Made by a program: the position numbers and the translations under genes. A model generated the notes under the pieces. It did not search any database, was not told where the DNA came from, and worked only from the letters and a program-made list of their open reading frames with translations. Shown here in pieces: positions 36,437-46,269 of a DNA stretch of 64,000 bases. Location: positions 301,758,174 through 301,822,173 of the forward strand of contig OY856186.1 of the NCBI GenBank assembly GCA_963693315.1. The letters are read 5' to 3'. How positions within the stretch are numbered: the stretch's first letter is position 1; every line of letters starts with the position of its first letter. Source of the stretch: Diogma glabrata (lineage: Eukaryota; Arthropoda; Insecta; Diptera; Cylindrotomidae).

Positions 36437-37653
36437 AAGTATTGCAAACAAAACTTAACTTAACTTAATCAACAAGCTCGTTGCGTACGGTTTTCATCCC
36501 AATGTTGTGAAGCTGATTCAAAATTTTCTATCCGACCGATACATTTCGGTAACCTTAGACGGATATTCTTCTGAGTCTAAACTAATTAACGCTGGTGTAC
36601 CCCAAGGCTCAGTATTGTCCCCAACCCTATTTTTGATTTATATCAACGAATTGTTGAAAATCACCAGCAACCCAATAAATAGATTTGCAGATGATAGTAC
36701 TCTGCACAAGTCGTTCGAGCCCCTTCCTTCAAAAGGTAAAATGCACGAACGAATTAATCCTGCCCGGAGAGACGCTGCCATAAACGTGAACAAAGACCTG
36801 AATAAAGTCGCCGACTGGGGTGACCAAAACCTTGTCAATTTCAACTCCACCAAAACACAGCTGTTGATTGTTTCCAGATTAAAGACCGAGTTCCCCAAAG
36901 ATATTTTATTTAGTATGTGTGATGAACCAATAGGTGAATGTAAAAACATTCGTTTATTGGGTGTCACAGTTTCAAATAACCTACTCTGGAACGATCATGT
37001 AATGGCGATGGCAAAAAGCACGTCTAAAAAACTCGGCCTCCTAAATAGATGCAAAAAAATTTTCACTCCATACCAATTGCTCAATGTTTATAAGTCCTAT
37101 ATTCGTCCCTGTATGGAGTACTGCTGTCAAGTTTGGGGTGCTGCCTCTGTTTCCATCTTGGCCCTCTTGGACTCTGTTCAAAAGCGAGCTATACGAATTG
37201 TAGGTGATCGAACTTTGACATCAAAACTTGATTCCCTACAACATCGTCGCACTGTTGCTGACCTCGTTGTTTTTTACAAATATCGTCATCAGCAGTGCTC
37301 AGATGAAATCAGCGGCATCATGCCTCAAACTTATTCTTACCCCTGTTCCACTCGGCAATCGGCTGCCGCAACCAGTGAAACGGTAAAGATCCCGCGCTGT
37401 CATACTGGCAGATCGCAGAGAGACTTCTTTGTCCGAACTGCGTACAAATGGAATAGTTTGCCGGAACACTTAGTCTCAGGTGGCTTCAACCCACAGATGT
37501 TAAAAAAAGCGTTAATCTACACCTCAGAACGCCAGTTGCTGTGGGACCCAGGTCTAGACCTAGGTCTTAAAAGGTATTTATGTGTTGTTGTGACACATAT
37601 TCTAAACCCTATTACACAACACATTTTATTAAAAAAAAAAAAAAAAAGTATTG
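36437..37653 (+). mobile_element. 5'-truncated CR1-type LINE with 8-bp target-site duplication
   Basis: The insertion runs from 36445 to the poly-A end at about 37645. AAGTATTG occurs at 36437-36444 and again at 37646-37653, directly after a run of 17 A (the duplication shares its first two A with the tail), so the target-site duplication is clear. The 5' end is truncated inside the reverse transcriptase, preceded by a short CTTAACTTAACTTAA stretch that may be filler made at the 5' join. Such truncation with duplication is the normal product of target-primed reverse transcription. Confidence 0.88.
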
Positions 37654-37679
37654 ATGAGTATATTTTGCATAATGTATAA
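36460..37679 (+). pseudogene. CR1-type LINE reverse transcriptase, C-terminal two thirds
   Basis: The frame is open from about 36460, before the first listed start codon at 36507. It begins at NKLVAYGFHPNVV, just after where motif A (the first catalytic Asp) would be. It retains INAGVPQGSVLSPTLF (motif B), NRFADDSTLH (motif C with FADD), LLGVTVS and the typical CR1-group thumb IRPCMEYCCQVWG and IQKRAIRI-like region (SVQKRAIRI). Near the end, FFVRTAYKWNSLPEHL is the conserved closing block of this clade. The frame runs on through the 3' terminal repeat (LKRYLCVVVTH) and the poly-A, so the true stop has probably been lost or lies in the repeat. Without motif A and the endonuclease it cannot work. 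Family placement is CR1/jockey superfamily; the exact clade needs a tree. Confidence 0.88.
37545..37647 (+). repeat. CR1-type 3' tail, reference copy at the LINE end
   Basis: GGTCTTAAAAGG, then TATTTATGTGTTGTTGTGAC, then CCTATTACACAACACATTTTATT, then A17. This terminal block also ends the composite repeats at 15.8 kb and 51.7 kb and occurs as a fragment at 29.0 kb. Confidence 0.9.
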
Positions 37680-37789
37680 CATATTCTTATTTACCATGTA
37701 AAAATACATGCAAATTGTTGAAAATAGTTATATAACTTTGTATTCCAATTTATGATTTTGATGTTTTTTATAGGCTAAAATACAGTAAC

Positions 37790-37941
37790 ATATTATATGT
37801 TATGTTTAATATATACGCGTTAATACTTCATAAATACATGAAAATTTCCTAATTGTAGTAATATGTGAAATTTTATAGATAACTTTTAAAATTATTATTT
37901 TAAAATATTTAGTTTTAACCCCCACCTGTAGGCGACCACCG
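37790..37941. mobile_element. Partial MITE, copy 2
   Basis: The end block ACCCCCACCTGTAGGCGACC and the preceding TTAAAATTATTATTTTAAAA resemble the right-hand 110 bp of the MITE at 36019-36281. The left terminal repeat was not found. Confidence 0.6.
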
Positions 37942-38638
37942 AAACTTATTTACTCACTAGTGATAAAATTAATTAATTTTCAGTCACTAGTTAGAAAAAG
38001 TTTCACTTTCACATCATAAATTTCGGTAGAAATTTGCGAGTTTTTTAATATACCAAAAAATTACTCAAAAAAACAGCTCAAAACAAAATTTTGACGAGTA
38101 CTTATCTTACAGCTAACCATGAGAAAATCAAATTTTGAAAAACATTATTTGATTATTGTATCATTATTTTAGCGATTATATGGCTCAAACTACATATATA
38201 TTCCTTACATTTTAAATCATAACATGTTATAAAACTAAAAAGCTGAAAAGGGAACGGAAAACAGACAATATAATATAAAATATATTTTCTTAAATATAAA
38301 AATCTAATTTCATCTCAAAAATTTTGGAAGTTATACAGGAGGCGCGCCTATCAGTTTGTAGAAAATACATTTTGCAATGAATTCAACCCTGACTCATCTT
38401 AATGTCACTAAAACACTAATGTCAAAATTGAAAATAGTCAAAACATTAAACAAATCAATGAGCAGCCAAATTCTGTAACTGTGAAGTGGTGATGTGTTAA
38501 AAGTTTCTTCATTTCGATTTTATCATTAATTTTTTATCATTTTACCATTTCTGCGATTCTATATGCGATTTGAATGTTAAAAAATTTAATAGCAAGCGTC
38601 GCACGGTCAAACAAATTTTACAAATTTTACAAATTTTA

Positions 38639-39440
38639 ATATACAGGGTGAGTTTTTTAAAAAATGCCAGGCTTTTATCTCGAGAGCCATGCTAGATGGG
38701 ACAAAATAACCCTAGGTGATATTTGTTAAGCGTCGAGGGGGACGTCCAATGGTAATATTGAATGACCTTGAAACTCATAAGTATTGGAGATATATGCCAA
38801 AATAGGTTTTTTTTTATATTAGAACCTATACATTTAATATTTTTTTTTAATTAAGTAAATCAAACTACACACTTTTTGCCTACAAAATTTTTTTGTAAAG
38901 TGTTCGATTTTGTAGATATGATGAAAATTGATTTGCACTAAAGCAAACGTGTCTTCGCTAAGTTCTTCAGAAAAAAAATAAAATTTCGATAAATTAAAAA
39001 AAAACAAAGAAAATCATTCATTAATTTAAATATTATTGCATCGTGGTCTACTGCGTGAAATTGATTTTCGTTGTTTTTTTTTTTGATTTATTGAAATTTT
39101 ATTTTTTTTCTGAAGAACTTAGCGAAGACACGTTTGCTTTAGTGCAAATCAATTTTCATCATATCTACAAAATCGAACACTTTACAAAAAAATTTTGTAG
39201 GCAAAAAGTGTGTAGTTTAATTTACTTAATTAAAAAAAAATATTAAATGTATAGGTTCTAATTTAAAAAAAACCTATTTTGGCATATATCTCCAATACTT
39301 ATGAGTTTCAAGGTCATTCAATATTACCATTGGACGTCCCCCTCGACGCTTAACAAATATCACCTAGGGTTATTTTGTCCCATCTAGCATGGTTCTCGAG
39401 ATAAAAGCCTGGCATTTTTTAAAAAACTCACCCTGTATAT
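38639..39440. mobile_element. 802-bp foldback element with ATATACAGGGTG ends
   Basis: Arms of about 380 bp (38639-39018 and about 39060-39440) are near-identical inverted copies around a 40-nt spacer. Both ends read ATATACAGGGTGAGTTTTTT going inward, then AAATGCCAGGCTTTTATCTC. Differences are few (for example GAGAGCC against GAGAACC). No coding capacity. Confidence 0.93.
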
Positions 39441-39486
39441 AAATATTTAAAATAATAAATTTGAAAAATAAATCTGTATTTAATTA

Positions 39487-39936
39487 ATGTGGAGTTCTTT
39501 CAGGTTTTTGATGTACATCAATTTTTAACTTGTCTGAAAGAACGGATATACTACATGATTTTCATTATTGTTGTATTGGTAACAAAACAAAACATTTTTG
39601 ATTTAAATTTACATTAAAATAATTGTGTAAACATAAAATATTTATTCACTTTACGCAGAATTTATGTTTAATTTTATAAAATTCACCTAATAATCACAAA
39701 AAACTATCAACAAATAGTAAATTCAATAAATGGCGTCACGTTTGTTATTGTTTTTATACGTGTGTGTTTGTATTAGTTTTTCCTGGAAGACGAATTTATA
39801 AAAAAATCTCAATTTCATAAAATTGATGTACATCAGAAAAAACATGAAAAATTTTGTATGAAAGAACACGACCAATTGATTTACATCAATTTTTTTTTAT
39901 GTACATCACTTTTTTTTGGCTGAAAGAACTCCACAT
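39487..39936. mobile_element. 450-bp MITE with TGATGTACAT subterminal repeats
   Basis: The left end is ATGTGGAGTTCTTTCAGG and the right end in reverse is ATGTGGAGTTCTTTCAGC. Both are followed by TGATGTACAT, and a second AATTGATGTACATC lies inside near 39822. A GAAAGAAC word recurs at both ends. Noncoding. Confidence 0.75.
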
Positions 39937-40145
39937 AAGAAATGGAATTTTAAAAAATCAATTCACTTTGACGTTATTGTGTTTTTTGACAAAACAAAAG
40001 AAAAGGTTTCATTTTATTGCCAAACAAAAAGTCAGTGTTAACTTCATAATTTTAAAACTTCGCTCACTTAGATGTTTTTGCGGTGAAGTGATAAAAAACT
40101 TATCACTTCACCGCTTCACAGTTACAAAATTTGGCTGCAGCTCGA

Positions 40146-42185
40146 ACCAAAAATGTCTTTGAAAGCAAAAATCGGACCCTCAATTTTAAACGCAGATTTA
40201 TCAGAATTGTATATAGAATCAGAAAAACGAAGGCAGACAATACCTTATTTTTAAAAGCCCTAATTTTAGGCGTTTAATGACAAAAAATCCCTTACACTTC
40301 AAAGAGTTTTCGCATTTGTTTTGTACTTCTCTCGTTTCAGATTAACTTTCAAATAATGCATTGTACATTTGGAATTTGATGAAAAATAGATTTATACTTT
40401 GTAAACTTAATTGTGTCGACCATCGAGACTATTTATTTATATATTTTTTATTTTTAAGTTTTAGTTCATAAATGAACATACATTTTTGTAGCTTGGTATG
40501 TTTATTTAAAATTTTAGCTTAAATAGTGAAGAATGTTATATGAAATGTTTTTATTCTCGCAGTATCCAATTTGCTTATCAAAATGTATCATTTCTTTGGC
40601 TTGGTACGTTTACGTTGTGTATTAAACCCTAAAAACAAACTCCTGATTTAGTTCCTTCGACGTTTTCACCGCTGAAATGTGCGTGTGATAAGATATCATT
40701 TCTTTTTATTTGTTTTTTTACGTTGTGTACCTAACCTCTAAAAAACTGCTGTATTTACATTTTTGATGTTTTAGATTTTACTCTATATTAAAATGGCATT
40801 TTTGTAGCTTGATGTACAAAAACAATATTTTTGACCTCTCCAAGATAACAACAATAATTATATGCGTTTTATAATCATTGATGATGACGCTGATTACGAA
40901 TTTGATTTCGTAATTTTGTACAGATTGCCTTCACTTATGTTGAATTGAATAGAATTTTATATTCCGTTTTGATTTTGTTATAACCGTAGCAATAATATCT
41001 TTAACAGAAATGTTTTGTTTGCCACGGTTGAAGATCGAGAGATCGATCGTTCTCAATAAATACATAAAATAAAAATCAAAATAAATAACAGTAACAGTTA
41101 TAAAGAATTAATTAGAAATTTGATTTAATTTGTTGTACTACTTGGAAGTGCAAGTTAACATTTACCGAAATAGTTGTACGGCACATACTATATCATAACT
41201 ATGCAAGGTCGTCAAGGTTGAAAATTATATGTTTTCAAAATTTCTTCTCCAACCTTTCAACATTTCCTATAACCGTGAATATTTTTAATATTTTGGTTTT
41301 GCAAGGTTCGAAACAGGAAAAAAATTACATTTTTGAAAATAAGTCGAAATCATGAGATCAAAAATTTTCAAAAAAAATTGCGTTGGAATAGAAAAAAATT
41401 ATCTTGCATAATACACCTCACCTTTCATATGACATATAACCCAAGGGTCATCATATGTTCCTATGACCCAAGGGCAAGAGTTCCTATAGGGGTTGACCGA
41501 CACATTTTTGATTTGACAGATATTTATCCAAAATTTAGAATTTTTAATTTCTATATACCAATGAGCTTCATTCATTGCAGCATAGAAAAAATGTTGCTGA
41601 TTTGGCGATATTCTACAAAAACATTGAGTTCTCTTCAAGGGAGATCAAATCAATACTACCTTAACCTACTATTTTTCTCGTTCCACTCACCCATTCGCCG
41701 TTCATATAACAAAATGTAGAACTGTGGCCTTTCAACGTGATTTTTCAGTCGAGTTACTACGATAATTTTAATCCCCAACATTTTAAAGTCAATGCCCACC
41801 AATTTCTTAGATAAACATAATTCATTTCCCTAAACCAGCATACATTTTGCATGATATCTTCGGATATTCAGAGACGTTAATTTATAATTTATTTAAACTA
41901 ACACTAAACATGTCTTGCTATAGAAACAATATGGTGTAAGAAAATAAGGTAAGCAAATGGCAACCACGCGCCAATACGACGTGCCGCGCCCGATTAATTA
42001 ATACATTTCTTACAGTAAAAATCATTTCTCCATCAATTAAAATTTCGTTTATTATAGGAAATTGAATAATGGTTATGCCAAATTAATGGCTATACTAAAT
42101 TGAATAATGGTTTCACTAAAAACTCGTTACGAGAGGGGGTATCGGATCGAGAATCGATTTTAACATTCTTGTAACAGAAATTTGT
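40146..42185. other. AT-rich region with weak internal repetition
   Basis: Between about 40480 and 40830 degenerate blocks of roughly 130 bp recur (GTAGCTTGGTAYGTTTA, ACGTTGTGTA, CTAAAAAC). At 41440-41475 ACCCAAGGG occurs twice. The frame at 41333-41719 resembles nothing I know. No gene supported. Confidence 0.45.
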
Positions 42186-42425
42186 TAAAATTTTAAATTT
42201 GTAAGCTTTAAAACAAAAAAAACAAGTATCTATCTTTAATAGAACCGGAGTTACGATTTACGAACTTTTGAAAACCCCGGCAAAAATCTCGAAATTCTCA
42301 AAATTTGGATCTGCTCTATTTGCAATAAAAACCTCGAATCCGTATATCTTTTTCTATATATAACCCGTTGTCAGCCAAATCAAAAATGTGCTCGGTTTGT
42401 AAAAGAATGACCATATACCGTAAAG
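42186..42425 (+). repeat. Dispersed repeat, copy 1 (partner at 61.0 kb)
   Basis: Ordered matches to 60968-61255 in the same orientation: TAAGCTTTAAA, then TATCTTTAATAGAACCG, GAAATTCTC, AATCAAAAATGTG, TTTGTAAAAGAATGACC. It is noncoding and about 75-80 percent similar by eye. Confidence 0.7.
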
Positions 42426-43450
42426 GAACAAACAGAAATAATTTTTAACTTGTATGATATGGACTATATTCGTTGTCGAGCATTCGTCTATTGTGTCTAT
42501 TAGTTTAAATCAGTTTATTGCTTTAGACTAGTTATGTTTTAAGTTTAAATGCAACATCTATTTGAGGTTTAGTAATTATAATGGTATGGTAGTAGCTTTC
42601 ATTGAGATGATTTGTGCTTTTACATTTCATGATCTGACCCTAAACAGTTATAAATTACAAATAAATAACTAATATTGGTACTGCCTACTATTCATTACAT
42701 CCTAATGTTACAATCTACCTTTACAGACGTAAAATTTAAAGCAATTGTTCATAATTTTCGCCCATTATCGCTAATGAAACTGTCATCTAATTTATTATTT
42801 ATCTCTTCACTGCAAAAAAATCTTTAACATATTTCCCTACCTTGTATACATCGAGATTCCATAACATGAACATAAACATAAATAAATAAAAATTGAAAAC
42901 TTTTCATAACAAAAAAAATTTCCACTTCCAGAAACATAATTAAACATAAATTTTTTAAAAAACGATTTTAACAAAATTTTTGTACGAAAAATTTGTTGAA
43001 GCTATTTTTATAAAAATTCAAAAATAATAAAAAATTTCTACGGAAAAACAAAATTATGACAGGCAATTATATATGTCACGCACCTGCGGCAATTAGATTG
43101 AAAATAAAAACAGAGATAATATTCAAGCATACAACAAACAAATTATTTTTGTGACAAAAAAAAGCAAAATTTAGCAAAACAAATTTATTTATGTAATGAA
43201 TCTTTAAGGAAAAAAATTGACAAATTTATTAAGATGTTCGTGAGAGACAATTTGTTGGAGGGTTGATAAGAACAAAGGAGAGGTTTTCAGATTTCAACTC
43301 TGATTTCAGTTACTATGAAAAACTATAATTACTTAGTATCTATTTCTTATTGCATTTATAACATTTATTTGAGTATTTTTGTTCGCTTAAGGTAAACTTT
43401 ACTTTTCCTAACCCATTTTCGAAGCAAGAAATACAAAAAAGCCATCAGTA
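42426..43450. other. AT-rich region, no feature recognised
   Basis: Nothing beyond homopolymer runs. Confidence 0.5.
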
Positions 43451-43452
43451 AT

Positions 43453-43822
43453 AATAGTTATTTATTTATCTCTAGAACGATATCTAAAACGACATTTTTC
43501 GAATTATTTATAGTACAAAAAGTTGAACTTTAACGTCCTAGGACTTTATAAAATTTTATAAAGTCCTAGGACGTTAAAGTTCAACTTTTTGTTCCATAAA
43601 CGTTGAACTTTAACGTCCTAGGACTTTATAAAATTTTATACTTTTTGAACAAAATTTAAAACTCATTTCTTTTTATTTTAATAAATTTCCAGTATGAAAT
43701 AAAATTTTGTATTTACCTCAAACGAAAAGTGTTTTTAAAGGTACTCACTAGTGATTTCGGCCTCGGTAACTAGCTCGTACTTTAAGGTTTCACTTTTCGT
43801 TCTAGATAAATAAATAACTATT
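43453..43822. mobile_element. 370-bp foldback element containing a perfect palindrome
   Basis: The ends are inverted copies: AATAGTTATTTATTTATCT (43453, then CTAGAACG after a 2-bp insertion) and, read in reverse from 43822, AATAGTTATTTATTTATCT then AGAACG. Inside are the 78-bp palindrome (43515-43592), a direct copy of its left arm (43602-43640), and a second imperfect hairpin (about 43718-43801, arms starting AACGAAAAGTG). No coding capacity. Confidence 0.75.
43515..43592. repeat. 78-bp perfect palindrome without spacer
   Basis: Two 39-bp arms are exact reverse complements meeting between 43553 and 43554. The arm includes GTTGAACTTTAACGTCCTAG. The left arm plus the centre (43522-43560) is repeated exactly at 43602-43640. 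Confidence 0.97.
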
Positions 43823-44428
43823 ATATCGCGTAGAAAATACATTATTTTCTATGATAGTAAAAATTAAACGATATTTATTGGAAATTAGAAATTCATAAAA
43901 TAACATTAAAAATTCGTATTCTATTTTTTCATGGTTGCTTTGTTTTAAAGACTTTGTAAAATCATATGAAAATTCCATAGCAACTACAATTTGTTATTCA
44001 TTTTACTCTAGAGGAAAAAAAACATTTTAATACGTGATTAAGCCTGCTTGAAAATGAACTTTTCATCTGCTATCATAGAAATAAGTTATAAATTCCTTAA
44101 GGGATTGAAATGTCATAAAAATCACAACTACATTATATTAGTGTGTCTATTTTGTTTTAAGGAATAAAAGTTTTCCTAAAAGATAACTTAATAAATAGCT
44201 TTTTGGTATACTGGTGTACATAAAAATAAAATAAAAACACATTTCGATCGGCATGTTTGGAAAATTAAAATTAAAAAATAGATAGTTATATTTACAAATC
44301 GGGGGCGAAAAGAAGAAGATTTTGTCTGCGGTTTATATTGAAGCCCGACGCGAAGTGAGGGCTTTTATTGAAACAAGGGCGTAATCTTGCCTTCAGCCTG
44401 AGTGTATGTACAACGTTTTACCTACAAC

Positions 44429-44492
44429 TTAAAAAATAATGTTTTATACAATTAAGTTATGCAACTTAATTGTATAAAACATTATTTTTTAA
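44429..44492. repeat. Perfect hairpin, 30-bp arms and 4-nt loop
   Basis: The left arm 44429-44458 and the right arm 44463-44492 are exact reverse complements with the loop ATGC. The arm includes ATGTTTTATACAATTAAGTT. Confidence 0.95.
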
Positions 44493-44740
44493 ATTTTATA
44501 AACTCGCTTGACATTTTGAAAATTCAAAAAAAATAAACATGCCATGATTTTCACTAAAAATTTCATACAATTTATTTTGTTTTTCGGCAAACCGCTGTAA
44601 AGTTTAACTTTACTGTCGCTAGGGAGTTAGCTAAAGTCTTACTTTTTAGCCAGCGCCAGCAAAAGTATTTTTTATTTTATATTATGGAGGCTGTAAAGTA
44701 GCATTTGTCATATGTTAATTTGTTATTTTTTCAAACATAT

Positions 44741-44911
44741 TGTATAACTATGACAACAAAAAATAAGTTGATTCTCATTTGATTATGATATTTTGAATTA
44801 CTGACAACAAAACATAGCAAATAGTTTCATTGGATAATGAAATTTGGAATTATTGTATAACTATGACAACAAAATAACAACTATTTCAATTGGATTATGA
44901 AATTTTGGAAA
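44741..44911 (+). repeat. About three degenerate 57-bp tandem units at the LINE 5' side
   Basis: Words TAACTATGACAACAAAA and TTGGATTATGAAATTTTGGA recur with spacing of about 55-60 bp, the last running into ORF1. These may be 5' UTR monomers of the following LINE. Confidence 0.6.
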
Positions 44912-45938
44912 GGCTGCTTGGATAAAAAAACTTTATTCATACAAATTTGATGACAATGTTTCAGAATTTTTAAAAATTAATTGTGATCACTGTTCTGAAT
45001 TATTTCATTCTGTGTGTGTTAAATTAACAGCAGCTGACGTTGAATCAATTAAGAAAAATAAAATTGAATGGTTTTGTGCAACTTGTATGTCAAAAAAAAA
45101 TATTAGTAAACAAAATATCTCTTCGAAGATAGCTGGTGAATCACTTGAAATAAGTAATTCTCCTAACATGAGCTCAGCAAATAAACATCATAATATTACC
45201 TCTTTGGCGTTTGATATCGACTCCAAGCTCGAGTCCAGTTTGGAAACATTAAATATCGCGTTGTCTGAAAATATTAACAATATTATGAATAAGTTCAAAC
45301 TAGAAATCAAAAATGATATCAACAAGCTTGCCTCTGCATTTGAATCAAAAATTTCTGAGATAGAGAGTAATATGGATCGGCTACACATAAAAATTAACAA
45401 TAATGTTGATTCCTTTCGGAAAGATTTCGAGCTATTAGTAAATGGAGTTCCACATGCGCCAAATGAAAATCTTCACCAAATATTTAGTTCACTATCAAGC
45501 AACTTTGGCTACTGTAAGGATTCTGTTAATGTTGATGATATAAGTGTATTTTTATTGCCAGATGCCCATCTTTTTCGTCTTAAATCAGCATCAAAAAGAA
45601 ATAAACAATTTCACCCCCCTATATTGATTCGCTTCGCGAGCTTGTTGCACAAGGATCAATACTTTCAACGCTATATTAGAAATTCAAAAAATCTGCTCCT
45701 GGATAACATTGATGGGTTTAATGGTAAAAGCCGAGTTTATGTACAGCTTAATTTAACTCAGGAGTGCTATAAAACTAATAAACTAGCGCTTACACTAAAA
45801 CGACAAGATAAAATTCATCAATCTAAATTAATAAATGGGAGAGTTTTAGTCAAGTTTTCGGTGGATGGAGATTTTGAGTTGTTTTATAATGAAGAGGATC
45901 TTCAACTAGCGGCAGATAAATATCATAATTCGACATAA
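44906..45938 (+). pseudogene. LINE ORF1 with zinc finger, coiled coil and FP25K-like domain
   Basis: The frame is open from the TGA at about 44900. The first part carries INCDHCSELFHSVC ... WFCATC (about 44980-45083), the Cys/His spacing of a PHD-type zinc finger, but the first cysteine pair is missing. A polar coiled-coil-like stretch rich in Asn, Lys, Ser and Leu follows (about 45200-45430). The last 150 residues, from VNGVPHAPNENLHQIF through PILIRFAS to GRVLVKF, resemble the RNA-binding nucleoprotein-like domain of CR1 and jockey ORF1 proteins. It would coat the element's RNA. No in-frame ATG precedes the finger, so the start is lost or used a non-AUG codon. 5' truncation is likely. Confidence 0.7.
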
Positions 45939-46269
45939 TATTTCCTCCGGTTGGAAGCTTATGAAATAATTTTGGGAATATTTAAAAATTTTTTTTGTTG
46001 TAAAGGATAGGAGTTAGTATAAGAAACTTTGATTTTGAATTAATTTTTAAATCTTGTTTTGGCAATTTATTTGCAATTTTTGAATTTGAAAATTTTGTAT
46101 ATTCTTTTCTTTGTTTTAGTTATTTAAATTCTGTGTCTGTAGTATATTTTTAATTTTTTTTTTATTTTTAATAGATATTTCTTTAAATATTTTTCTTCTA
46201 TTACATTTTGTTTTGGTAATTCTTTTCTTTATTTTTAGTTGCTGTTTGTTTATAATTCTTCTAATCACA
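45939..46269 (+). other. AT-rich spacer between LINE ORF1 and ORF2
   Basis: T-rich and noncoding. An upstream extension of the ORF2 frame from about 46213 gives a string of hydrophobic residues, which I take as untranslated. Confidence 0.6.

Larger units (their letters stand above)
38462..40145. mobile_element. 1.68-kb TIR element, host to two nested inverted-repeat elements
   Basis: The left end GCAGCCAAATTCTGTAACTG (38463) continues TGAAGTGGTGA. The right end in reverse gives GCAGCCAAATTTTGTAACTG, then TGAAGCGGTGA. A 104-bp relative with the same ends stands alone at 57951-58054. Two younger elements lie inside this one (38639-39440 and 39487-39936), so much of the length is nested insertion. 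No transposase frame recognised. Confidence 0.7.

Noticed and set aside
36638..36967. Minus-strand frame of 109 codons
   Set aside because: Antisense shadow of the CR1-type reverse transcriptase.
39854..40162. Plus-strand frame of 102 codons
   Set aside because: It runs across the end of one MITE and the terminal repeat of another element, so it is composed of TIR sequence.
41333..41719. Plus-strand frame of 128 codons
   Set aside because: No similarity to a known family, no clear start context, and the antisense frame is equally open. Chance in this composition cannot be excluded.
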